Of a DNA stretch of 64,000 nucleotides, positions 18,029-25,120 are shown in pieces (the first letter of the stretch is position 1; each line of letters opens with the position of its first letter). The DNA is taken from the NCBI RefSeq assembly GCF_900107545.1, contig NZ_FNQZ01000002.1, forward strand, positions 310,001 to 374,000. Reading direction: 5' to 3'. The position numbers and the translations under genes are program-made. The notes under the pieces were generated by a model. It searched no databases and was not told the origin of the DNA. It saw only the letters and a list, made by a program, of their open reading frames with translations. Origin of the DNA: Pseudobutyrivibrio sp. ACV-2 (GTDB lineage Bacteria; Bacillota; Clostridia; Lachnospirales; Lachnospiraceae).

Positions 18029-18127
18029 CACAATTAGTTCACCGGAATATAATAATTGATTTATATAATCAATATTAATGAAATGATTGTGAACTACATT
18101 GTGCAATAGCATGTGCCCCGCTATAAT
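18029..18127 (+). promoter_or_regulatory. Promoter of the HD-GYP gene with long inverted repeat
   Basis: Plus-strand TTGTGC (18099-18104), 17-base spacer, TATAAT (18122-18127). A 14-base inverted repeat with one bulge (left arm 18029-18042, right arm 18089-18103) overlaps the -35 box, and a smaller palindrome ATTGATT / AATCAAT lies inside it. The layout suggests a repressor or activator binding cooperatively over about 75 bases. Confidence 0.65.
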
Positions 18128-18159
18128 GGTGGCACTAAAAATGTAACGTGAGGGCAACT

Positions 18160-19281
18160 ATGACAACTTTAACAGTAGACAAACTTGAACCTAACATGAT
18201 AACAGCAGAGCCTGTTCTTACCAAGCGTGGGCAAACTATTGTAAAGGCAGGTGAGAAACTCACTCCCCAACTGATAGCAAAGCTCTCTTTTTATAAGATA
18301 GAAACTGCTACTGTGGAAGATACAGAGCCACCTGTGTCTTCTGAACCTGAGCCTACACCTACCACTACCACAACGAATGAGACTTATGTAAGTGAGCAAA
18401 TCACATATACACAGCGTTTAAAGGCTTCTCCACAATTTCAGAAATTCCAATCGGACTACGCATTAAATATCACTTATCTCAAGGAAAACTTCGAAGCAAT
18501 TATTGCCGGAGGCGGCGCAGAGTGTTCTGATTTAATGCTTGAAAACTGCGAAAGTCTGTTTAAATCAAAGACATCACTTGAGCTTTTAGATATGTTAAGC
18601 AACATGCGAAATCTTGAGGATCCTATTTATTCTCATTCCCTTAATGTTGCACTGATTTCCCGCTCTATTGGAAAATGGCTTAAGCTCCCTAAAGAAGAAT
18701 TGAACATTATAACGTTGGCTGGGTTGCTTCATGATATTGGAAAAACTCAGATACCTGAAAGTATTCTTAATAAACCTGGTCGTTATACAGATGAAGAATT
18801 TGCCCAAATGAAGTCCCATACTCTGCTTGGGAAAAAACTTCTTAACGATAAGAGCTTTGACCCTCGTATTTTGTACGCTGCACTTCAACACCACGAGAGA
18901 AGTGACGGTAGTGGCTACCCGAGAGGCCTTGGGGAAGACGAAATTGACGATTTTGCGAGCATTGTAGCTATTGCTGATGTATATGATGCAATGACCTCTG
19001 CAAGAGCACATCGCGATCCGCTTTGTTCCTTCCAGGTTATTTCTGAATTTGAAAAAGATGGACTAAAAAAATACAACACAAAATATATTCTTGTATTCCT
19101 TGAAAGAATAGCTAACACATACAACAACAGCCGAATAATGCTTAATAACGCAAAAACAGGCCGTGTGGTTTATATTAACAAAACCAATCTTTCACGACCT
19201 GTAGTAGCCCTTGACAATGGGGATATCCTTAATCTTGCTGATAGCGCCAACAATGAGCTGTATATTAAATCGATTCTCTAA
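18160..19281 (+). CDS. HD-GYP domain c-di-GMP phosphodiesterase
   Basis: Probable hydrolase of c-di-GMP. An N-terminal domain of about 60 residues resembles the small domain often found before HD-GYP. A Pro/Thr linker follows, then a helical region and the HD-GYP core: HSLNVA, the metal pair in LLHDIGK (about residue 188), the HHERSDGSGYPRGL signature, and DVYDAMTSARAHR. The metal-binding residues look intact. ATG 18160 is chosen over GTG 18148 because GAGG lies correctly before it. It is one of few plus-strand genes; its 3' end overlaps the recD2 end by 17 bases (convergent). Confidence 0.92.
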   Translation: MTTLTVDKLEPNMITAEPVLTKRGQTIVKAGEKLTPQLIAKLSFYKIETATVEDTEPPVSSEPEPTPTTTTTNETYVSEQITYTQRLKASPQFQKFQSDYALNITYLKENFEAIIAGGGAECSDLMLENCESLFKSKTSLELLDMLSNMRNLEDPIYSHSLNVALISRSIGKWLKLPKEELNIITLAGLLHDIGKTQIPESILNKPGRYTDEEFAQMKSHTLLGKKLLNDKSFDPRILYAALQHHERSDGSGYPRGLGEDEIDDFASIVAIADVYDAMTSARAHRDPLCSFQVISEFEKDGLKKYNTKYILVFLERIANTYNNSRIMLNNAKTGRVVYINKTNLSRPVVALDNGDILNLADSANNELYIKSIL

Positions 19282-21502
19282 AGGCTTCGTCTATTCTGTC
19301 TTTTAGACCAGAGTAGCGTTTCGCCTGAGACACATTATCAATCATTGAATAATAAACATCTGCGTCGCCTACCATGGTGACGCATTTTTTTGCTCTGGTG
19401 ATGGCTGTGTAGAGGATGTTTCTGTTCATAAGCATCTTTGGACCTTCCATTATAGGCATCACCACTGCAGGATATTCGGAACCCTGCGACTTGTGGATGG
19501 TGATGGCATAGGCAAGCTCCAGCTCATCTAACGATGCAAATGGATAAGTGACCGTCCTGCCCTCTTCAAACTCGACGATTATGGATTTGGACCAGTCATT
19601 TATTTCTTTGATAATTCCCACATCTCCGTTGAATACTCCAACGCCCTTTTCCAAAGTGATATTATAATTGCCCTTTACTTCCCATTCCAGCTGATAGTCA
19701 TTGCGAATCTGCATGACCTTGTCACCTTCGCGGAAGGTTCTGGTCTCACCCTTCCACTCGTTTTTTTTGGTGGACGGTGGATTTAGGTACTGCTGTAGGA
19801 TGCCATTAAGACGTTCCACACCGATGAGCCCCTTGCGGGTAGGGGTGAGGACCTGAATATCACTTACATTTGCATCCACATATTTGGGCAGCTTTTCCTT
19901 AATTAATGTGAGCATAACGCTGATGATGGTATCTGCATCATTTCTCTTAAGGAAAAAGAAATCCTTGGACTTGTTATCTAACACCATATGCTCACCCTTG
20001 TGAATCCTGTGAGCATTCATAACGATGTCGCTCTCCTGGGCCTGACGGAAAATCTTTTCCAGAGTAACTGATGTGAACTGATTAGATGCCAGGATATCCT
20101 TTAGCACATTGCCAGGGCCAACGCTTGGGAGCTGATGCATATCACCTACCAGGATTAATCTGGTGCCAACTGATATGGCCTTTAAAAGAGAATACATCAG
20201 TGAAACATCTACCATGGACATCTCATCTATGATGATGACATCACACTCCAGTGGATTTTCCTCATTGCGGTCAAATTTGGCAAAGGATGTAGCATCATCG
20301 TCATCCCCCATTTTGCCCGATACCTCAAGCATACGATGGATGGTTCTGGCTTCGTAGCCTGTGGCCTCGCTCATTCTTTTGGCGGCTCGGCCTGTTGGGG
20401 CTGCCAGAAAGATGTTGTACCCCTCTTCTTCAAAAATGTGAATCATAGTGGTGATAGTAGTGGTTTTACCAGTACCAGGGCCACCTGTCAGTACGAAAAA
20501 GCCATGCTCCGCTGCTGCAATAACAGCATCCTTTTGTAGCTCATCCAGCTCAAAGCTTTCATCTTTTTCTATACGGCGAATCACCTTTTCCAAATCTGCC
20601 CTGTCGGCCTTGTAGGTCAGGTTAAGCTCCTTTAGCATACCTGCGATGGATTCCTCCATGCGATAGAAGGAACGAGAGTAAACCTGTTTAGTATCATCTG
20701 TCATACGTTTAATTATGACTTTTTTATCCATTGCCAGATTCATTATCTGAGCCTCTACCGATTCAGCGTCCACCTTCAGCAAATCCACAGCCATATCTAT
20801 CAATGTCTCTATTGGAAGATAGGTGTGTCCGTAGCCTGCTCCCTGTCCCAGCACATACTGTATGCCACCCTTGATTCTAAATTCAGAATCTACCTTTATA
20901 CCAACCTGCCCTGCGATTTCATCGGCAGTCTTAAATCCTATACCTGATACTTCATCGGCGATTCGATAAGGGTTGCTTTGAATGACATTGTATACATCAT
21001 TTCCAAAACGATTATATATTTTGATGGCAGTGTTTCCATGTAGGCCGTATTTATCCAGGAATATCATGGCATTTCTGATATCCTTGGCCCCTACTATCTG
21101 GTCGGAGATTTCCATGGCCTTTCCTAAGGAGATGCCCTTTACTTCCTCAAGTCGCTCTGGCTCCTCCTCGATGATACGGAAAGTATCTGCCCCAAATGTT
21201 TTAATAATTCTGGCAGCCAGCTTTGGGCCGATTCCACGGATAGCTCCCGAGCCTAAATATCGCTCCATGGAAGCTTCGTCCGTAGGTGCCACCGCCTCAT
21301 AGCTTGTTGCCTTGAACTGCTTGCCGTATACGGGATGATCCACGTAATCGCCTCTTAGCAAAAGATTCTCTCCCTCACCGATTGTAGGGAAAATCCCGGT
21401 GGCGGTAATTAGCATGTCATCCGTTACATAATCAAGCACTGTATATCCGTTATCCGGATTTCTAAATATTATGTTTTCTACGTATCCTGTTATTTCTACC
21501 AT
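19265..21502 (-). CDS. recD2: RecD2-type ATP-dependent DNA helicase
   Basis: SF1B 5'-3' DNA helicase acting without RecBC in DNA repair and replication-fork maintenance. The 745-aa length is typical. The N-terminal region has OB-like and helix-hairpin-helix segments (GIGPKLAARI, GISLGKAMEI, GIGFKTADEI), then Walker A GGPGTGKTTT (near residue 345), the DEMSMVD box and C-terminal helicase motifs including AITIHKSQGSEYP and TAITRAKK. It ends inside the 3' end of the HD-GYP gene (17-base convergent overlap). The flgJ terminator lies just upstream. Confidence 0.95.
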   Translation of the reverse strand: MVEITGYVENIIFRNPDNGYTVLDYVTDDMLITATGIFPTIGEGENLLLRGDYVDHPVYGKQFKATSYEAVAPTDEASMERYLGSGAIRGIGPKLAARIIKTFGADTFRIIEEEPERLEEVKGISLGKAMEISDQIVGAKDIRNAMIFLDKYGLHGNTAIKIYNRFGNDVYNVIQSNPYRIADEVSGIGFKTADEIAGQVGIKVDSEFRIKGGIQYVLGQGAGYGHTYLPIETLIDMAVDLLKVDAESVEAQIMNLAMDKKVIIKRMTDDTKQVYSRSFYRMEESIAGMLKELNLTYKADRADLEKVIRRIEKDESFELDELQKDAVIAAAEHGFFVLTGGPGTGKTTTITTMIHIFEEEGYNIFLAAPTGRAAKRMSEATGYEARTIHRMLEVSGKMGDDDDATSFAKFDRNEENPLECDVIIIDEMSMVDVSLMYSLLKAISVGTRLILVGDMHQLPSVGPGNVLKDILASNQFTSVTLEKIFRQAQESDIVMNAHRIHKGEHMVLDNKSKDFFFLKRNDADTIISVMLTLIKEKLPKYVDANVSDIQVLTPTRKGLIGVERLNGILQQYLNPPSTKKNEWKGETRTFREGDKVMQIRNDYQLEWEVKGNYNITLEKGVGVFNGDVGIIKEINDWSKSIIVEFEEGRTVTYPFASLDELELAYAITIHKSQGSEYPAVVMPIMEGPKMLMNRNILYTAITRAKKCVTMVGDADVYYSMIDNVSQAKRYSGLKDRIDEAFRESI

Positions 21503-21524
21503 AGGATATATACTAACACAAAAA

Positions 21525-21553
21525 ACACCCAGTAGCTATAAAGCCCTGGGTGT
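21525..21553 (-). terminator. Terminator of the flagellar rod operon
   Basis: Stem ACACCCAG / CTGGGTGT with T run on the minus strand, between flgJ and recD2. Confidence 0.85.
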
Positions 21554-21567
21554 CATTTCAATCATTA

Positions 21568-22023
21568 TCAGGTTAGCACTTCCTGAACTGTGGAAGTGTT
21601 TTCACTTGCTATGTCGTCTGAAACCTTTTCATTATCGAGACCACTGCTTTCTGTCGGAAGATTTGTAGTGCCTGTGATTCCATAGTTGCGCATAATCTGG
21701 TCAACTAAATCATCAGTCAGGTCTCCTCCAATCTGATCTACCATCTGTGATGCAATCTGTGTGATGGACTGGTCGAGATAAAGATCCTTGTACATGCTCA
21801 TAGAATCGTTGTTTTTTTCTTCCATGGTCATGGTCTCTTTCATCTCTTTGATGACCTTTTCCATCATGAAGGTTTCGAAGTTTTTCACCGCTTTGGTGAT
21901 GTCTTCCCTGGAGGAATTCTTTGAAATGCCTCCGATAGACCTTGTAGTGGCATCTGCCGCAGATGCCCTGCCTTGATTTGTGTACTGCGTTTGTAAGTAC
22001 TGATTCATTCCTGTGATATCCAT
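21568..22023 (-). CDS. flgJ: FlgJ-like rod-binding protein (no muramidase domain)
   Basis: A 151-aa flagellar rod assembly chaperone/cap candidate. The region from about residue 40 to 115 matches the rod-binding domain (KAVKNFETFMMEKVIKEMKET, then MSMYKDLYLDQSITQIASQ). There is no C-terminal peptidoglycan hydrolase domain, as usual in Gram-positives. An acidic Ser/Thr tail follows. A GGGGG ribosome site is present, and the gene is 27 bases from flgG as last gene of the flgF-flgG-flgJ unit. Confidence 0.85.
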   Translation of the reverse strand: MDITGMNQYLQTQYTNQGRASAADATTRSIGGISKNSSREDITKAVKNFETFMMEKVIKEMKETMTMEEKNNDSMSMYKDLYLDQSITQIASQMVDQIGGDLTDDLVDQIMRNYGITGTTNLPTESSGLDNEKVSDDIASENTSTVQEVLT

Positions 22024-22050
22024 ATTCTTATCCCCCTTTTAATAGTAACA

Positions 22051-22866
22051 CTATCTCTTCAGGTTGTTAGCCTGCTCCAGCATTGTATCTGAAGTGGTTA
22101 TCGCCTTTGAGTTCATTTCATATGCACGCTGAGCAATGATAAGATTTACCATTTCATCAGCTACATTTACATTTGAGCCTTCCAGATAATTCTGGACAAC
22201 TTCACTTCTGATGACTCCCTGAGTGCTCCACTCTGGCATTGGTTCGCCTGAAGCCTCTGACTCATCATATAGATTTTCGCCTATCTTATTAAGACCTACT
22301 CTATTGGTAAATTGATAAATAGCTACACTCTGTCCGGTGGCTGTATATTTTCCATCAGCATTTTGAATTGTGATAGCGCCTGTATCAGGGTCCACCTTAA
22401 AATCTTTTTCTACAGTTTTTGGAACCTTGATTGGCTGATTGGCCTGGTCCAGTACCTGGTAACCTTCTGGAGTGGTAAGAACTTTCTCACCTGCATCATT
22501 TATAGCCCAGCTGAAATTTCCATTTCTGGTATAGTGAGTCTCTGTGCCATCCTGCACTGCAAAGAAGCCTTCACCGATGATACACATTGCTGTATTGCTA
22601 TCGTTTGCAAGCTGTGCGCCCTGGGTGAAGTTTGAATTCAAAGAAGCCACTCTGGTTCCAAGGCCTACCTGAGCTGCAGTTGGTTTGGTATCGCCCTGAG
22701 CATTTGTACTTTTAGACTGCAGGGTTTGGTACAAAAGTGTCTTGAACTGGGCGTTCTGTGCTTTATAGCCTGTTGTATTTACATTTGCTAAGTTATTTGC
22801 GATTGTATCAACTGATGTTTGCTGGCCCTTCATTCCTGAAGCAGCTGACCATAATGATCTGACCAT
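22051..22866 (-). CDS. flgG: Flagellar distal rod / hook-basal body protein FlgG
   Basis: Extracellular axial protein of the flagellar rod. The N-terminal signature SAASGMKGQQTSVDTIANNLANVNTTGYK and C-terminal SNVNVADEMVNLIIAQRAYEMNSKAI are the two ends of the axial coiled coil. The 271-aa length matches FlgG (Bacillus FlhP). GAGG precedes the ATG. It is separated from flgF by a 211-base gap that carries a hairpin element (22939-23022). Exact FlgF/FlgG identity relies on order and length. Confidence 0.9.
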   Translation of the reverse strand: MVRSLWSAASGMKGQQTSVDTIANNLANVNTTGYKAQNAQFKTLLYQTLQSKSTNAQGDTKPTAAQVGLGTRVASLNSNFTQGAQLANDSNTAMCIIGEGFFAVQDGTETHYTRNGNFSWAINDAGEKVLTTPEGYQVLDQANQPIKVPKTVEKDFKVDPDTGAITIQNADGKYTATGQSVAIYQFTNRVGLNKIGENLYDESEASGEPMPEWSTQGVIRSEVVQNYLEGSNVNVADEMVNLIIAQRAYEMNSKAITTSDTMLEQANNLKR

Positions 22867-22886
22867 GGTATTTCCTCCTAGTTTAC

Positions 22887-22961
22887 GGCTCGCCTGTTAC
22901 GCTCTCAATGCTATAAGATATTGTTACGCTGTGGCTCGCCTGTTACGCTCTCAATGCTATA
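22887..22961 (+). repeat. 29-base direct repeat, two copies
   Basis: Identical 29-base units beginning GGCTCGCCTG and ending AATGCTATA at 22887-22915 and 22933-22961 (46-base period). The second copy is the 5' arm of the hairpin element at 22939-23022; the first is an isolated half without a matching 3' arm. Confidence 0.85.
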
Positions 22962-23022
22962 TATTGCAACGGTCAGCTTGGAATGCTTCCCTTATGCAAT
23001 ATATAGTATTGATAGCTACAGG
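22939..23022 (+). repeat. Long intergenic hairpin element, copy 2
   Basis: Outer stem CCTGT / ACAGG, internal loop TACGCTC opposite TAGCT, inner stem of about 18 pairs ending TATATTGCA / TGCAATATA, and a terminal loop that differs from the other two copies. It lies between flgF and flgG. Confidence 0.85.
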
Positions 23023-23077
23023 CTATCTTTACTTTGCAGTGGGTTACGCTGCTAACAACGAATAATTACGTTTACGA

Positions 23078-23881
23078 TTATACGCGGCCTATTGTATTGG
23101 CAGTTTTTTCTAGGGTTGAATCTTCGGTTTGTATCATTTTTTGACCTGCTTCGTAGGCGCGGGCTATTTGAATCATACTAACCATTTCATCTACTACATT
23201 TACGTTTGAGGCTTCAAGTGTGCCCTGCTCAACTATTGCTTCGCTTTCGATGATATTTCCGCCTGGAATCAAATCATATAGATTCTCACCATATTTATTG
23301 ATGTAGTCGTAGTTATCTATGTCGATTACTCCGATGGTATCTACCTCTTCTCCGTTTTGGCGAATTGTTCCATCAGACGCTATCGAATATTTTAACGACG
23401 GGTCAATCTGCACTCTAAAACCATCACCGTACTGAGAACCTGATGCACCATCTGAATTCAGCACATAGTCGCCATCTACTGTTCTAAGATATCCCTCGTT
23501 GTCCACTACGAAAGAACCGTCTCTTGTATATTTGATGGAAGTTTCTCCAGCTTTATTTGTAAATTCAATTGCAAAAAAGCCTTTACCACCAAGGGCAACA
23601 TCTGATTCTTTATCTGTAATTTGAAATGGGCCCTGATCCCAATTGGTGTAGGTCTCGCCTATCTTTGCACCAAGGGAGATGTAGCCTATTTTCTCAGGCA
23701 TGTTGTGCCAATGAGATGTATCTTTTATTTTTATGGCCAGCTTTTCGTCAAAGGCTTGCGCTACCATAGCTTCCTTTTTGTAGCCTGTAGTTGCAGAGTT
23801 GGCCAGGTTGTTTGTCATAACATCCATTCGCCTCTGCTCATTTACCATTCCTGTATAGGCTGTGTAGAGTCCTTTTACCAT
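23078..23881 (-). CDS. flgF: Flagellar basal-body rod protein FlgF-like
   Basis: Axial rod protein, 267 aa. The N-terminus YTAYTGMVNEQRRMDVMTNNLANSATTGYKKE and C-terminus SNVNVVDEMVSMIQIARAYEAGQKMIQ are the family signatures. It corresponds by order to Bacillus flhO next to mbl and flhP. GGGGG lies before the ATG. A SigD-like flagellar promoter is seen upstream at 23927-23953. It is separated from mreB by a terminator (23993-24017). Confidence 0.88.
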   Translation of the reverse strand: MVKGLYTAYTGMVNEQRRMDVMTNNLANSATTGYKKEAMVAQAFDEKLAIKIKDTSHWHNMPEKIGYISLGAKIGETYTNWDQGPFQITDKESDVALGGKGFFAIEFTNKAGETSIKYTRDGSFVVDNEGYLRTVDGDYVLNSDGASGSQYGDGFRVQIDPSLKYSIASDGTIRQNGEEVDTIGVIDIDNYDYINKYGENLYDLIPGGNIIESEAIVEQGTLEASNVNVVDEMVSMIQIARAYEAGQKMIQTEDSTLEKTANTIGRV

Positions 23882-23926
23882 AAGCTGCCCCCATTTTACT
23901 TATACTTAAACCTTTCTCCATCTATG

Positions 23927-23953
23927 TTATCGGACACTTTAAGCCATACTTAA
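23927..23953 (-). promoter_or_regulatory. Candidate SigD (sigma-28) flagellar promoter
   Basis: Minus-strand TTAA (23950-23953), 15-base spacer, TCCGATAA (23927-23934), compared with the consensus TAAA-N15-GCCGATAA (10 of 12). It lies about 45 bases before flgF. Confidence 0.6.
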
Positions 23954-23992
23954 CCCTGGTAACAAATTTTTTATAAAAACTTCTAACAAAAA

Positions 23993-24017
23993 AGGACCTG
24001 GAAAAAATCCAAGTCCT
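23993..24017 (-). terminator. Terminator after mreB
   Basis: Ten-pair stem AGGACTTGGA / TCCAGGTCCT (one G-U) with T6 loop and a following T run on the minus strand. Confidence 0.85.
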
Positions 24018-24035
24018 GATAATTTATATTTGATA

Positions 24036-25016
24036 TTAATCTGAAAGAAGCTCCACGTAACGGCCTGTTCCGATGGCTACGCATGTCATAGCTTCGTCGG
24101 CTGTCATAGTGTTGATGCCTGTGCGGTCCTCGATGAGCTCCTCAAGACCACGAAGAAGTGCACCGCCACCTGTAAGTACGATACCTCTGTCTGCAACGTC
24201 GGCTGCAAGCTCTGGTGGAGTCTTTTCAAGAACTGAGTGAATAGCCTCAACAATCTGCATTGTAGATTCCTTGAGTGCTTCCTCTGTCTCCTCTGAAGAA
24301 ACTGTGATAGTCTTTGGAAGACCTGATACGAGGTTACGTCCTCTAACATCCATAGTCTCTGGCTCGCCAAGTGGGTAGCAACGACCGATTTTAATTTTGA
24401 TATCTTCGGCTGTACGCTCACCGATAAGAAGGTTGTGCTTCTTTCTCATGTAACGAACGATAGCCTCGTCGAAATCGTCACCAGCCACCTTGATAGATGT
24501 GCTGACAACTGAGCTACCAAGTGAGATGACAGCGATATCTGCTGTACCACCACCGATATCTACGATCATATTTCCCATTGGAAGTGAAATATCGATACCA
24601 GCGCCGATAGCTGCTGCGATAGGCTCCTCGATGATTTTAACCTCGCGGGCACCTGCTGCAAATGCTGCATCCTCAACGGCACGCTTCTCAACCTCTGTGG
24701 CTCCTGAAGGAACACAGACAGCGATACGAGGCTTACGATAGCTCTTTTTACCCATAGCCTTCTGAACGAAATATTTAATCATCTTCTCGGTGACTGTGTA
24801 ATCAGAGATAACACCCTGACGAAGTGGACGAACTGCCACAATATTACCAGGAGTACGTCCAATCATAAGACGTGCCTCTTCACCAATTTCTTTGATTTTG
24901 TTTGTATCTCTATCAAAAGCCACAACTGAAGGCTCTTTTAATACAACGCCCTTGCCCTTTGCATATACAAGAACGCTAGCTGTACCTAAATCAATTCCGA
25001 TATCTGAACCTGCCAT
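24036..25016 (-). CDS. mreB: MreB/Mbl actin-like rod-shape protein
   Basis: Bacterial actin homologue that guides the elongation wall-synthesis machinery along the inner membrane face. Its 326 aa hold the ATPase phosphate motifs IGIDLGTASVLVY (N-terminus) and MIVDIGGGTADIAVISLG, and the adenosine motif GIVLTGGGALLRGLEE. The neighbourhood with flgF/flgG fits Bacillus mbl-flhO-flhP, so it is the Mbl-type copy rather than the mreBCD one. It has its own promoter (25089-25116) and terminator, unlike a continuous operon with the flagellar genes. Confidence 0.95.
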   Translation of the reverse strand: MAGSDIGIDLGTASVLVYAKGKGVVLKEPSVVAFDRDTNKIKEIGEEARLMIGRTPGNIVAVRPLRQGVISDYTVTEKMIKYFVQKAMGKKSYRKPRIAVCVPSGATEVEKRAVEDAAFAAGAREVKIIEEPIAAAIGAGIDISLPMGNMIVDIGGGTADIAVISLGSSVVSTSIKVAGDDFDEAIVRYMRKKHNLLIGERTAEDIKIKIGRCYPLGEPETMDVRGRNLVSGLPKTITVSSEETEEALKESTMQIVEAIHSVLEKTPPELAADVADRGIVLTGGGALLRGLEELIEDRTGINTMTADEAMTCVAIGTGRYVELLSD

Positions 25017-25050
25017 TTTACTGTTCCTCTCTTATTTTTTAATATAGAAC

Positions 25051-25065
25051 TGTCTAAATTAGACA
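25051..25065 (-). promoter_or_regulatory. Palindrome in the mreB 5' leader
   Basis: TGTCTAA - A - TTAGACA, a perfect 7-base inverted repeat about 24 bases after the -10 box. Possible operator. Confidence 0.5.
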
Positions 25066-25088
25066 AAATTACGCATTTTTACTTTTCT

Positions 25089-25116
25089 ATTATATACGAA
25101 AAAAGAGAGGTTTCAA
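25089..25116 (-). promoter_or_regulatory. SigA-type promoter of mreB
   Basis: Minus-strand TTGAAA (25111-25116), 16-base spacer, TATAAT (25089-25094). It starts 5 bases after the uvrA stop codon. Confidence 0.7.
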
Positions 25117-25120
25117 GTAT

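Noticed and set aside
17924-18159. SAM riboswitch before metK
   Set aside because: The leader is too short (about 55 bases after the promoter) and lacks the conserved SAM-I elements.
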